DNA of 64,000 nucleotides from contig OZ242042.1 of the NCBI GenBank assembly GCA_965204905.1, positions 3,100,001 through 3,164,000 on the forward strand, given 5' to 3'. The number at the start of each line of letters is the position of its first letter. Within the stretch, counting starts at the first letter, position 1. Of this stretch, positions 49,897 through 58,251 are shown in pieces. A program made the position numbers and the translations under genes. A model generated the notes under the pieces. The model ran no database searches. It saw only the letters and a list, made by a program, of their open reading frames with translations, and had not been told where the DNA came from. Source of the stretch: Bin87 sp965204905. Its GTDB lineage: Bacteria; Chloroflexota; Dehalococcoidia; Lucifugimonadales; UBA3495.

Positions 49897-49983
49897 GCTC
49901 ATCCCGCGGAACGTCCGCCTATGCGGGAGCCTGTCGAAGGATTCTGCATGCTCTGTAGGGGCAGGTTTGAAACCTGCCCTTAC
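49897..49983. repeat. GAGCCTGTCGAA and GTAGGGGC repeats in tandem
   Basis: CTCATCCCGCGGAACG then GAGCCTGTCGAAGGATT, followed by GTAGGGGCAGGTTT / AAACCTGCCCTTAC at 49955-49983. It fills the gap before dctM together with an inverted-looking stretch near 50060-50110. Confidence 0.7.
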
Positions 49984-50153
49984 GTGTTGACCCTGCGTCG
50001 CCCCTACGGGTTTCGCTCTGGACACTGCTATCGGCGTCGGCTATTATGCGCGGGCTTCATACCTCGTCGCCCGGTCCACGGAAGCCTCCGGTTGGCGGCG
50101 ACGAGGTTTTCGTATGCCTACCCGTCGAATCCCCGCGAATCCGTAGCTGAGCC

Positions 50154-51656
50154 ATGCTGATTGCCGTCGCATTCGTCCTGATGGGCGTGATGTTCTTTGC
50201 CGGGATGTACGTGGCCGGCGCGCTGGGATCCCTGGCCTTGATCCTATTGCAGGTGTTCTCCGACAACCCGGTTTGGAACATCATGGGCAACCGGGCCTGG
50301 GAGACCAACACCAACGTCAACCTGGTGGCCATCCCCTTGTTCATACTCATGGGCGAGATAGTGCTGCGCGGCGGGTTCGCCGACCTGATGTACCGTGCCC
50401 TGTCCCGCTGGGTCGATTTCATACCCGGCGGCCTGATGCACACCAACATCGCCAGCTGCGCGGTGTTCGCGGCCTGCGCCGGCTCCAGCATTGCCACGGC
50501 GGCCACGGTGAGCCGGGTGGCGTTGCCGTCATTCCGGGCGCAGGGCTACCAGGAGCGGCTCGTGGTGGGTTCGCTGGCGGCCGGCGGCACCCTGGGCATC
50601 CTGATTCCGCCGAGCATCCTGCTGGTGCTGTACGGCCTCACCGTCGGGGAGTCCATCGGGCGGCTGTTTCTGGCCGGGTTCATCCCGGGCATACTGCTGG
50701 CCGGCGTGTTCATGCTGATGATCGGCATAGCTTCGGTGATCTGGCCGGCCGTCGCACCGCGACAGTCGGGAGCGCGGTTCTGGAGCTGGGAGGGCTGGGT
50801 AGAGCGCCTGTTGTTCACCGTGCTCATGGTGCCGGTGCTGGCGCTGATCTTCATCGTGCTGGGCAGCATCTATTTCGGTTGGGCCACGCCGTCGGAGGCT
50901 GCGGGATTCGGCGTGAGCGGCGCGCTGGTGTTGGCTATCATCTATAACTTTGTTCGGCTGTTCGCCGGCAACATCGCGGCCTTTGTCCTGAGCCTGGGCA
51001 TCGCGGCGCAGCTATCCCCCGAGGTGCGGGGAACCCTGGAAAGCTGGCGACAGGAATACCGGTTCAGCGGTGAGCACTTCCGCAACTATTGCCGGTTCAT
51101 CGTGGCGATGACCCTGGACGCCTGCGCGTCGGCGGCGCGTTCGTCTGCGATGATCCTGTTCATCCTGATGGCCGCGTTCACGCTGCAATTCGCCTTCGCC
51201 TACCTGCGCATCTCCGTAACGATGGCGGAGTGGGTCGCCAGCTTCAACCTGACCGCGGTGCAACTGGTGCTGTTCCTGGTGGTATTCTACCTGCTGCTCG
51301 GGACCTTCATGGAAGCGTACTCCATGATGCTGACGACGCTGCCCATCATATCGCCGGTGCTGCGGGCGGCGGAGGTGGACCTGCTGTGGTTCGGCATCAT
51401 CATGATAATCCTGCTGGAGGCGGCGCAAATCAGCCCGCCCCAAGGTTTGAGCCTCTACGTGCTGCAGGGTGCCCGTCACGACGTGGCGCGCCAGGAGGTC
51501 GCCGACACCGGCCAGGCGGTGGAAACAGGCACCATCAACGACGTATACATCGGCGTGCTGCCCTTCATGGCGTGCATGGCCATCGTAATCGGCCTGATCA
51601 TAGTATTCCCCGACCTGGCCCTGTGGCTACCCGACCAGATCAAGGGGCCGCGCTAA
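50154..51656 (+). CDS. dctM: TRAP transporter large permease (DctM family)
   Basis: A 500-residue membrane protein with about 12 helices. It has FILMGEIVLRGGFADLMYRALSRW, then SCAVFAACAGSSIATAATVSR, GGTLGILIPPS and the C-terminal SPPQGLSLYVLQG, all DctM features. TRAP systems import carboxylates with a sodium gradient and need DctP and DctQ; neither is in the window, so they lie elsewhere or are absent. The middle has an extra loop between about 240 and 330. Near-contact with the next gene implies cotranscription. Confidence 0.9.
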   Translation: MLIAVAFVLMGVMFFAGMYVAGALGSLALILLQVFSDNPVWNIMGNRAWETNTNVNLVAIPLFILMGEIVLRGGFADLMYRALSRWVDFIPGGLMHTNIASCAVFAACAGSSIATAATVSRVALPSFRAQGYQERLVVGSLAAGGTLGILIPPSILLVLYGLTVGESIGRLFLAGFIPGILLAGVFMLMIGIASVIWPAVAPRQSGARFWSWEGWVERLLFTVLMVPVLALIFIVLGSIYFGWATPSEAAGFGVSGALVLAIIYNFVRLFAGNIAAFVLSLGIAAQLSPEVRGTLESWRQEYRFSGEHFRNYCRFIVAMTLDACASAARSSAMILFILMAAFTLQFAFAYLRISVTMAEWVASFNLTAVQLVLFLVVFYLLLGTFMEAYSMMLTTLPIISPVLRAAEVDLLWFGIIMIILLEAAQISPPQGLSLYVLQGARHDVARQEVADTGQAVETGTINDVYIGVLPFMACMAIVIGLIIVFPDLALWLPDQIKGPR

Positions 51657-51661
51657 CTCCG

Positions 51662-53065
51662 TTGTACTACGATCTCGCAATCATCGGCGCCGGTTCCGCC
51701 GGGCTGACCGCGGCCCGTTTCGCGGCGCGGCTGGGGCGACGGGTCGCGCTGATTGAAGCGAGCCGGGTGGGCGGCGACTGCACTTGGACGGGCTGCATTC
51801 CCAGCAAGGCGCTGCTGCACGCTGCCAAAGTGGCCCATACCATACGCAGCGGTGGAGCCTACGGTATCCGCGCCGGTGAGCCGGGGGTGGATTTCCCAGC
51901 GGTGATGGCCAGAATTCGGCGTGTCATCGAGGAGATTTACGCCGCCGAATCGCCCGACGCGCTGCGAGCCGAGGGCATCGACGTGATCGAGGGTCGCGCC
52001 GAGTTTGAAAACGCACGCACCGTTGATGTGGAAGGACGAAGGATCACCGCCAAATACTTCTTGATCTGCACCGGAACATCGCCGTTCGTTCCGCCGATTC
52101 CAGGATTGTCCGAAACGCCGTATTTGACCTACGAGAGCTTCTGGGAACTGGAATCCCTGCCGCAACGTCTGATCGTCGTGGGCGGCGGGCCGATAGGGTG
52201 CGAACTGGCGCAAGCCTGCCAGCGGTTGGGTTCACGAGCGACGTTAGTGGAGGCGCTCGACCGCATCCTGCCCAACGACGAGCCCGAGGCGGCGCAGTTG
52301 GTTGCCGACGCGCTGCGACGGGATGGCGTTGAGCTACGGTTGGGCGCCCCGGCGGAAATGGCGAGTTCGAGCCGACCGGACAGCATCACCGTGAGGGCCG
52401 GCGGCGAGGACGTTGTGGGCGACGGCATCCTGGTGGCCGTGGGCCGAAGGGCGAACGTTGACGGGATGGGTCTGGAAAACGCGGGAGTAGAGTACTCGCG
52501 TACCGGCATCACCGTAGACGACTACCTGCGCACCAGCACCCGGAACATCTACGCCGCCGGCGACTGCGTCGGCGGATTCCAGTTCACCCATTACGCCGGT
52601 TTCCAGGGAGCGATGGCAGTGCGGAACATGCTGCTGCCCGGGAGATCACGGGCGCGTCCGGCATACCCGCCGTGGGCAACGTTCACCGACCCGGAGGTGG
52701 CGCACGTTGGCTACACCGAGGAGCAGGCGCGGCAGCGGTTCGCGGACAAAGTGCGGGTATCGACCCTGCCGATGGCATCGGTGGACCGTGCAGTGACGGA
52801 CGGCGCGACCGACGGTTTCATCAAGACAGTGTACCAGGACAATGGCGCCATACTGGGCGCAAGCGTAGTAGGAAGAAACGCCGCCGAGGCTCTACAGCCG
52901 TGGGCGATGGCCGGCCAAGGTGGGATGAAGATGGGCGACATGGCGCGGGCGATGCAAGCATACCCGTCGCTGGGCACAGGGAATCAACAAGTGGCGTGGG
53001 ATGCGTACCTGGACGGGCTGACGCGGGGCCTTAAAGGGAAAATAGTGCGCTGGCTTATCCGCTAA
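51662..53065 (+). CDS. FAD-dependent pyridine nucleotide-disulfide oxidoreductase (mercuric-reductase-like)
   Basis: A 467-residue two-dinucleotide-fold enzyme. The FAD site is IIGAGSAG at 8-14; the redox disulfide is Cys40/Cys45 in GGDCTWTGCIPSK; the NAD(P) site is VVGGGPIGCELA near 175; FAD-binding NIYAAGDCVGG is near 300. The C-terminal interface region lacks the usual HAHPTLSE His-Glu pair (here MQAYPSLGTG), and there is no Cys pair at the C-terminus, so it is neither a typical dihydrolipoyl dehydrogenase nor a true MerA. The start is TTG 51662, 5 bases after the dctM stop. Confidence 0.85.
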   Translation: MYYDLAIIGAGSAGLTAARFAARLGRRVALIEASRVGGDCTWTGCIPSKALLHAAKVAHTIRSGGAYGIRAGEPGVDFPAVMARIRRVIEEIYAAESPDALRAEGIDVIEGRAEFENARTVDVEGRRITAKYFLICTGTSPFVPPIPGLSETPYLTYESFWELESLPQRLIVVGGGPIGCELAQACQRLGSRATLVEALDRILPNDEPEAAQLVADALRRDGVELRLGAPAEMASSSRPDSITVRAGGEDVVGDGILVAVGRRANVDGMGLENAGVEYSRTGITVDDYLRTSTRNIYAAGDCVGGFQFTHYAGFQGAMAVRNMLLPGRSRARPAYPPWATFTDPEVAHVGYTEEQARQRFADKVRVSTLPMASVDRAVTDGATDGFIKTVYQDNGAILGASVVGRNAAEALQPWAMAGQGGMKMGDMARAMQAYPSLGTGNQQVAWDAYLDGLTRGLKGKIVRWLIR

Positions 53066-54069
53066 TTTGTCCAATCTTCAATTCTACGGGGTAGCAAACC
53101 GCGTTCCAATGGAATGTCAGTCTGAACATCGGCCGGGAGACTATCGTAGGTATCCCGTACTCTCTGAGCCAACTCTCCCGGTCCCCAGAGACGTATCTCG
53201 AAAAACGACCGTTCGTTTTCGTTGCGTACCGACCTTCTGAAATCGCTGAGGCTAACCAGCAAACCGTGGTCAGCGCCAAAGCTGCGCACGTTACCTTGCA
53301 GGCGATTATAGTCGGGCAAATCGATCGGCTCGCGCCCTGACTTTACTTGTACGCACAGTCTGGGTTCTCCAAATCCCAGCTTCCCGCTGCCGGCTATTAC
53401 GTCCACGCCGCCATCCGGCCCCGGGCGAGTTTGCAAGGTCGTGTAACCCTCGGCTTCGAGAATTCTGGCAACTAGATACTCCAGCCGCGTGCCAGAAAAT
53501 TTCCGCCTTATGCACTGGACGATAAAATCCAGCACATATTCGTCCATATCCACGTCAATAGCGGGTTCAGGTAGATCGTCCGCTGCTGACATCATATCGG
53601 CTACCGGAGCACCGGCTAAATGCGTCTGAGCCACTTGTTCAATGCGCGTTTCGGCATCTTCAGCCCGAGGTCTAAAAACTGTCGCCAGTCCGCCCAGCGA
53701 GTGCAGGACGTCTTGATCAAAGTTAGCGCGTGGTATATCTGTAACCTGCCATACCACGGGACGTGTATGCGGACCGTGCGCTCCCTCCAAGTCGGGCCGG
53801 TACGCATATTCTCCGGCTATTTTACCAACGGCTACAACTTTGGGATGTTTGCGGGGCAGCACAACCGTATCGCCGTCTTTGATTTCGTGGGAGAACCGCC
53901 AGAGCTGGGACGCCGCCATGGAGCTTGTCAACTGGTCGCGTAACTCATGCTGGTCGGTAAAATTTGCCAAGCTGCGCCGAAACCCAAAATCAATGCTGGC
54001 TATACCTTGCTCAAGGGCAAAATCCTCACCTTGACCTTGTGCTCCGGCCCTGATGACCCATACAGCCAT
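53062..54069 (-). CDS. EVE-like domain fused to an Mrr-type nuclease
   Basis: A 335-residue protein. The N-terminal 130 residues contain MAVWVIRAGAQGQ, LWRFSHEIKDGDTVVLPRKHP, VVAVGKIAGEYAYRP and RPVVWQV, the pattern of the EVE/PUA-like fold known to bind modified bases. Residues 190-310 are Mrr-like: RLEYLVARILEAEGY, Asp219 and Asp223 in PDGGVD, Gln241-x-Lys243 in CVQVKSGR. Likely a type IV restriction enzyme against modified DNA. ATG 54069 follows TGGAG. It is related in plan to the gene at 43764 but not a close copy. It converges on the oxidoreductase with a 4-base overlap of stops. Confidence 0.8.
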   Translation of the reverse strand: MAVWVIRAGAQGQGEDFALEQGIASIDFGFRRSLANFTDQHELRDQLTSSMAASQLWRFSHEIKDGDTVVLPRKHPKVVAVGKIAGEYAYRPDLEGAHGPHTRPVVWQVTDIPRANFDQDVLHSLGGLATVFRPRAEDAETRIEQVAQTHLAGAPVADMMSAADDLPEPAIDVDMDEYVLDFIVQCIRRKFSGTRLEYLVARILEAEGYTTLQTRPGPDGGVDVIAGSGKLGFGEPRLCVQVKSGREPIDLPDYNRLQGNVRSFGADHGLLVSLSDFRRSVRNENERSFFEIRLWGPGELAQRVRDTYDSLPADVQTDIPLERGLLPRRIEDWTN

Positions 54070-54136
54070 CGTCAATCTCCATTCCTCAATATCTGATGTA
54101 GCATCAGTATAGCATTCGGTCGCTACCGCAACTTAA

Positions 54137-54163
54137 AAGAGCGCTCCTGCGAAGGGAGCGCTC
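54137..54163 (-). terminator. intrinsic terminator downstream of the DUF5679 gene
   Basis: A ten-pair stem AGAGCGCTCC / GGAGCGCTCT with a seven-base loop. Read leftward it is followed by TTTT. On the plus strand it lacks a T run. Confidence 0.75.
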
Positions 54164-54191
54164 TGCTCTTGCTGGGTTATGTCAGGATCGG

Positions 54192-54353
54192 TTATGCGTC
54201 CGGCATCGCCCCAATGCGGAATTTCTTGGTGCCGCAGACGGTGCAGATCGCCTGAGTGGCGGGCCTGCCGTTCTTCATAGTTACGCCTTGCACATCTGAC
54301 GAATCGGTCTTCTCCTTACACTTGACACAGAAAATTTGAATTTGCGTGGTCAT
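54192..54353 (-). CDS. DUF5679 zinc-ribbon protein, 53 residues
   Basis: A short gene: MTTQIQIFCVKCKEKTDS, then VTMKNGRPATQAICTVCGTK and FRIGAMPDA. Four cysteines (9, 12, 37 and 40) make a zinc ribbon. The KNGRPATQ and C..CGTK..RIG pattern is that of the DUF5679 family. GGAGG lies seven bases before the ATG, and a terminator follows, so it is a complete single-gene unit. The role is unknown. Confidence 0.8.
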   Translation of the reverse strand: MTTQIQIFCVKCKEKTDSSDVQGVTMKNGRPATQAICTVCGTKKFRIGAMPDA

Positions 54354-54482
54354 AAGCGAATCCTCCGATTGATTGCCGGGCCATATCGCAGCCCGCAGTG
54401 AGTGTTACCCTAGCGCCAATGCGATGTCAATAACTATCAGCAGGCGGTTCAGGAGAATTTCCTGAAAAGCCGGGACTTGACC

Positions 54483-55886
54483 TTACATTGGTGGCCTCCG
54501 GTCGATGAATCGGGCCGTCTGTTCGTAGGCGTGGGCCACCCGCAAAGCCGTCGCTTCATCGAACGGCCGGCCCACTATTTGCAGTCCCATGGGCAGCCCG
54601 GCGTCCGACAAGCCACTCGGCGTTGACACCGCCGGCAAACCGGACACGTTGAACGGCCCGGTGAAGCTCGGCTGGATCAGGGTCGTAGCCCCGGCGTAAC
54701 CTTCGATTTGCGGCGCGGGTGATGCGTAGGTCGGAGTCACCAGAACGTCGGCCTGGCGCAGGGCCTCGGCCATTTCGTCCTTGATGACCCGGCGCATACG
54801 CAGGGCCTGGTTGTAGTCGGATGCTGAGAGCAGGCCGCCCAGCAGGAAACGGTTGCGGACCAGGTTGCCGTAGTCATGTCGTCGCGTCTTCAGATTGGCC
54901 TCGTGGAACGAATATGCCTCGGACATCATAATGACCTGGTTGGCAGTCTGTGCGTACCTGATGTGGGGAATCTCCACGTCCCGAATCTCTGCGCCCAATT
55001 CGGACAGGGTTTCCAGGCTGCGTTCAGCGGCCTGTATCACTTGGGCGTCCACGCCCGGGGCCTCCTCGTAGAAATACTCCCGGGGCACACCGACGGTGAG
55101 GCCGCGTACCCCGTCGCGCAATGCAGCCAGGTAGTCGGGCACCGGAACGTCAGCAGTCGTGGGATCCTTCGGATCATAGCCGGCGATGGTCTGGAGCATG
55201 ATGGCGCAGTCCTCCACCGTCCACGTCATCGGCCCGCAGTGGTCCTGCGACCATGACAGCGGCACCACGCCGAAGTTGCTGACCCGCCCAAAGGTGGGCT
55301 TGATGCCGACGATTCCGCACATCGAGGCCGGTCCCCGGATGCTGCCACCCGTGTCCGATCCCAACGCTCCCATACACAAACCCGCAGCGACCGCCGCCCC
55401 TGAGCCGCTGCTGCTGCCGCCAGGCATGTGCGCGGTGTTCCATGGGTTGCGCGCCGGCGGGAACAGGCTGGTGAAGTCCGGGCCGCCCAGAGCAAACTCG
55501 TGCATCGCCAGCTTGCCCAGCAGCACCGCGCCGGCCTCATAGAGCTTGGCGACGGTGGTGGCATCCTCCTCAGGCACCCGATCCGGCGTGACGCGGGACA
55601 TGGCGGTGGTCCTGATCCCGGCGGTGTCGTACAGATCCTTCAGCGCGATGGGAACGCCGTGCAGAGGGCCCCGGTACTTGCCGGCGCGAATTTCGGCTTC
55701 CGCTTGCCGAGCCTGGGAGAGGGCGAAATCCGGCGTGAGTGTGACGAAGGAATCAAGTTGCCCATCAACGGCGTCAATGCGGGCCAAGTACGCGCGCGTC
55801 AACTCAACCGGAGACAGTTCCCCGGAAGCGATCAGCGGCGCCGCTTCGGCGATGGTCAAATAATGCAACTCGGTTGGCAATGCCAT
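54483..55886 (-). CDS. amidase-signature-family enzyme
   Basis: A 467-residue hydrolase with the Ser-cisSer-Lys triad: Lys83 in ALKDLYDTAG, cis-Ser in MPGGSSSGSG (158-160) and nucleophile Ser182 in SDTGGSIR. It hydrolyses amides or carbamates to acids. Start ATG 55886 follows GAGGTG. It is the third gene of a leftward group with a cyclase and a small GatC-like protein. The GatC-like neighbour suggests an AtzE/AtzG-like amidase complex more than a tRNA amidotransferase, since no GatB is present. Confidence 0.9.
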   Translation of the reverse strand: MALPTELHYLTIAEAAPLIASGELSPVELTRAYLARIDAVDGQLDSFVTLTPDFALSQARQAEAEIRAGKYRGPLHGVPIALKDLYDTAGIRTTAMSRVTPDRVPEEDATTVAKLYEAGAVLLGKLAMHEFALGGPDFTSLFPPARNPWNTAHMPGGSSSGSGAAVAAGLCMGALGSDTGGSIRGPASMCGIVGIKPTFGRVSNFGVVPLSWSQDHCGPMTWTVEDCAIMLQTIAGYDPKDPTTADVPVPDYLAALRDGVRGLTVGVPREYFYEEAPGVDAQVIQAAERSLETLSELGAEIRDVEIPHIRYAQTANQVIMMSEAYSFHEANLKTRRHDYGNLVRNRFLLGGLLSASDYNQALRMRRVIKDEMAEALRQADVLVTPTYASPAPQIEGYAGATTLIQPSFTGPFNVSGLPAVSTPSGLSDAGLPMGLQIVGRPFDEATALRVAHAYEQTARFIDRRPPM

Positions 55887-55916
55887 GCCAATCACCTCAA
55901 AAGCCGGGTATGAACC

Positions 55917-56120
55917 CTATCGGCCCCAATCCGCCGGGAAGGTCATGGCCTGACCGCCCAGGGGCAGGTCCGCCTCGTGGAGCATATCAACCCGATTCCT
56001 CAGGAACTGGTACAAGGGCAGCAATTCTTCCAACTCTGCGTCGTCCAGGGGCAACCCGGCGATGCGGACCAGGGCCCGGAAGTCGTCCATGGAGACTGTT
56101 GATTCGCCGGCTTCTGCCAT
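55917..56120 (-). CDS. GatC/AtzG-like small subunit
   Basis: A 67-residue helical protein: MDDFRALVRIAGLPLDDAEL, then EELLPLYQFLRNRVDMLHEADL. This matches the two-helix plus belt layout of GatC-like proteins that wrap an amidase partner. AGGAG precedes the ATG, and the gene lies 12 bases after the cyclase stop and just before the amidase. It probably stabilises the amidase. Confidence 0.65.
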   Translation of the reverse strand: MAEAGESTVSMDDFRALVRIAGLPLDDAELEELLPLYQFLRNRVDMLHEADLPLGGQAMTFPADWGR

Positions 56121-56132
56121 ATCTCTAATCTC

Positions 56133-57086
56133 CTAGAACACGGCCACCGGATTGACCGGGGAACCAGTGGTGTTCTGCATACGTAGCGGGTTGATGCTGA
56201 CCATGAAGGTCCAGCGGTTGCGCTCGCGGCAAGCTTCGGCGACGTCTTCCAGGTTGGCGTTGTCCAGAATCCACAGCCCCATGGCGACGATGGAGACTTG
56301 GTGGACCGGATTGGTCAACTGGCCGGGATACTGGGGCGGGCTGACGTCGTTGCCGGTGTCGGAACCCAGCACCGCGATGTCCCGTTCCCGGAACAGGGGC
56401 AGGCAGGCCGCCTGGCACGCGGTGGACCCGGCCTCCCGTGGCACCGGGCCTTCGACATTGCGGCGGTGCAACTGTCCGGTCCGCACCAGCAGAACATCCC
56501 CTGATTCGATACGGAACCCGCAGCGCTCCTCGGCGGCCAGGATGTCTTCGGGCATGACGCCCTCGCCGCGCTCAACCCAGTCGATACCGCGCACGTAGGG
56601 GACATCCACCAGCACGCCCCGGGTGATGAAGCCCTTATGAGCCTGCTCGACGGAGCATACGGTGGCGCCCAGGCTGGTGGAAACCATGTGGGCCGGCTTG
56701 CCGTTGTAGGTTTTGCCGTCCCAGAAGAAATGGGCCAGGCTGTCCACGTGGGTAACGGTGACGCCGTGGAAGATCATTCCAATGTAGTCCATCGCCACGG
56801 CGGACGCCCGGTTGGACACCTTGTCGCCGGAGGCCCAGCCCTCGCCGCTTTCGATCATGTAATGCACGGGCGGCGCCGGCACGTCCACCGAAGGATCCCA
56901 GGTGAGTTCGCGGGACAGAGAAACGCAGTGGCCTTCCTGCACGGTGGCCAGGGCGGCGCGGGTTTTCTCAGGGGTGATGAGGTTCGGGGTGCCCAGTTCG
57001 TCATCGTCGCCCCAGCGTCCCCAGTTGGACAGGCTGTCGAACCAGCCCAGCACTTCCTGTTCCGATGGAATCCCGGCTTGCGGCAT
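56133..57086 (-). CDS. cyclase-family (kynurenine formamidase-like) metal hydrolase
   Basis: A 317-residue protein of the cyclase/KynB-like family. Metal and catalytic residues are in FHGVTVTHVDSLAHFFWDGKTYNG (the HxxTHxD-type site), with DVPYVRGIDW and VLGSDTGNDVSP later. Members hydrolyse N-formyl or cyclic amide substrates with zinc or manganese. GGAGG precedes the ATG. First gene of an operon with the GatC-like protein and the amidase, suggesting stepwise hydrolysis of an amide compound. Confidence 0.87.
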   Translation of the reverse strand: MPQAGIPSEQEVLGWFDSLSNWGRWGDDDELGTPNLITPEKTRAALATVQEGHCVSLSRELTWDPSVDVPAPPVHYMIESGEGWASGDKVSNRASAVAMDYIGMIFHGVTVTHVDSLAHFFWDGKTYNGKPAHMVSTSLGATVCSVEQAHKGFITRGVLVDVPYVRGIDWVERGEGVMPEDILAAEERCGFRIESGDVLLVRTGQLHRRNVEGPVPREAGSTACQAACLPLFRERDIAVLGSDTGNDVSPPQYPGQLTNPVHQVSIVAMGLWILDNANLEDVAEACRERNRWTFMVSINPLRMQNTTGSPVNPVAVF

Positions 57087-57256
57087 TTGGCGTCCCTCCA
57101 GTATCCGCCGGCAGCGGATAGATCTGCTTGCTCCGGTTAGCCGTATTATGGCGCAGGGTTAGGTCAGGCGCAACCGAGCCGCCCCGGCGTCGCCTGCTAA
57201 AATTAACCCAAGGCCACCACGAACCTACGCGCCATCAGGCAGAAAAAGGAGGAGAG

Positions 57257-57502
57257 ATGAACACCTATCGTTGGACCAAACGCATCGGACTCGCCGGACT
57301 CGCCTTCCTCGCGGCCATCGCCGTATTCGTCACCATCGTGAGCATCCTGGACGTGCGCATAGCCGGCATCTACCCCGAAGCCTTCCGCCTAACCGCCATG
57401 ATAACCGCCCCCTTCACCCTGGGTCTGGTAGCAGTCACCACACTGGCAACCGCTCTTGTGGAAACGCTCCTCCGCCTCAAACGCCGCCCTGCCGGCGCGT
57501 AG
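57257..57502 (+). CDS. small two-span membrane protein
   Basis: An 81-residue protein with two hydrophobic helices (about 12-33 and 45-70), a basic start (NTYRWTKR) and a basic end (RLKRRPAGA). AGGAGGAG precedes ATG 57257. It is divergent from the cyclase operon. The family is not recognised. Confidence 0.6.
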   Translation: MNTYRWTKRIGLAGLAFLAAIAVFVTIVSILDVRIAGIYPEAFRLTAMITAPFTLGLVAVTTLATALVETLLRLKRRPAGA

Positions 57503-57626
57503 ATACACACAGCTACGGTCAGTGCAACCGACAGAGCAACTTGCAGGCTCCTATTGGGGACTGTACTTTCTATTGCCTCCTGCGTCAGTTATCCACGCAA
57601 ACGTCCATTTGGTCAAGCGATCCGCG

Positions 57627-58247
57627 TTAGTGCACCGCTGTTTTTGCCGCATTAAGGAATTCAGCAGACCAACGCTCAAAGACTGTCGCACCCCCGGGTA
57701 GTGTGCTCCTCAACAGCTGTTCAGGAGGGAATCCACGTAGGCCATACATCCTAGTCAATTGAAAATATCTAGCCGCTGTATGTTTGTTCGGATGAACCAG
57801 AAAGTTCCTGACCGTGCGAAGTCGACTCGCAGTATCCGAGACAGAGCTTAATCCTAAGTCTATCTCGTTGTAATTCGCTACTCCAAGGGTCTTCGCATGT
57901 TGCTTGGCATATTTCGGTTGCTCCCACCTAGTTTTGGGGTTAGCTAGATCCATACCCAGAATCACTGCAATATGACCCGTATTCTTAACAAGACGGACTG
58001 CGGGGAGTATCCGTCCTGAATCAGTTTTGCACCTCCCAATAGCGGAACGCACCACCAACTCCCGACAAAATTCACCCCACAGATGTTGCAAACGAATCGC
58101 CAAATACGCCAACCCATCACCGTGCACGAGTTCACATTCTCTCAATTGTGCAGCGTCAGCCGGTAGTCGGGCCAAGAACCTAGCCTCCATCGACTTCGTT
58201 CGGATTGCGTACCGCTTGTAAATATCTAACAATCCATCCTCGCGCAT
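57627..58247 (-). CDS. HEPN-like protein with RxxxxH motif
   Basis: A 206-residue helical protein. The RNFLVH motif (Arg147, His152) fits the Rx4-6H active site of HEPN ribonucleases, and the upstream RLQHLWGEFCRELVVRSA helix matches the paired HEPN helix. It begins 4 bases after the DUF262 gene stop, the same order as seen in known DUF262/HEPN pairs. Composition is clearly A+T-richer than the neighbours. Likely the toxin or RNase part of a defence module. Confidence 0.68.
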   Translation of the reverse strand: MREDGLLDIYKRYAIRTKSMEARFLARLPADAAQLRECELVHGDGLAYLAIRLQHLWGEFCRELVVRSAIGRCKTDSGRILPAVRLVKNTGHIAVILGMDLANPKTRWEQPKYAKQHAKTLGVANYNEIDLGLSSVSDTASRLRTVRNFLVHPNKHTAARYFQLTRMYGLRGFPPEQLLRSTLPGGATVFERWSAEFLNAAKTAVH

Positions 58248-58251
58248 AATT

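Noticed and set aside
51662..53065. True mercuric reductase (merA)
   Set aside because: There is no N-terminal HMA domain, no C-terminal Cys pair and no mer genes nearby; only the general FAD/disulfide fold is supported.
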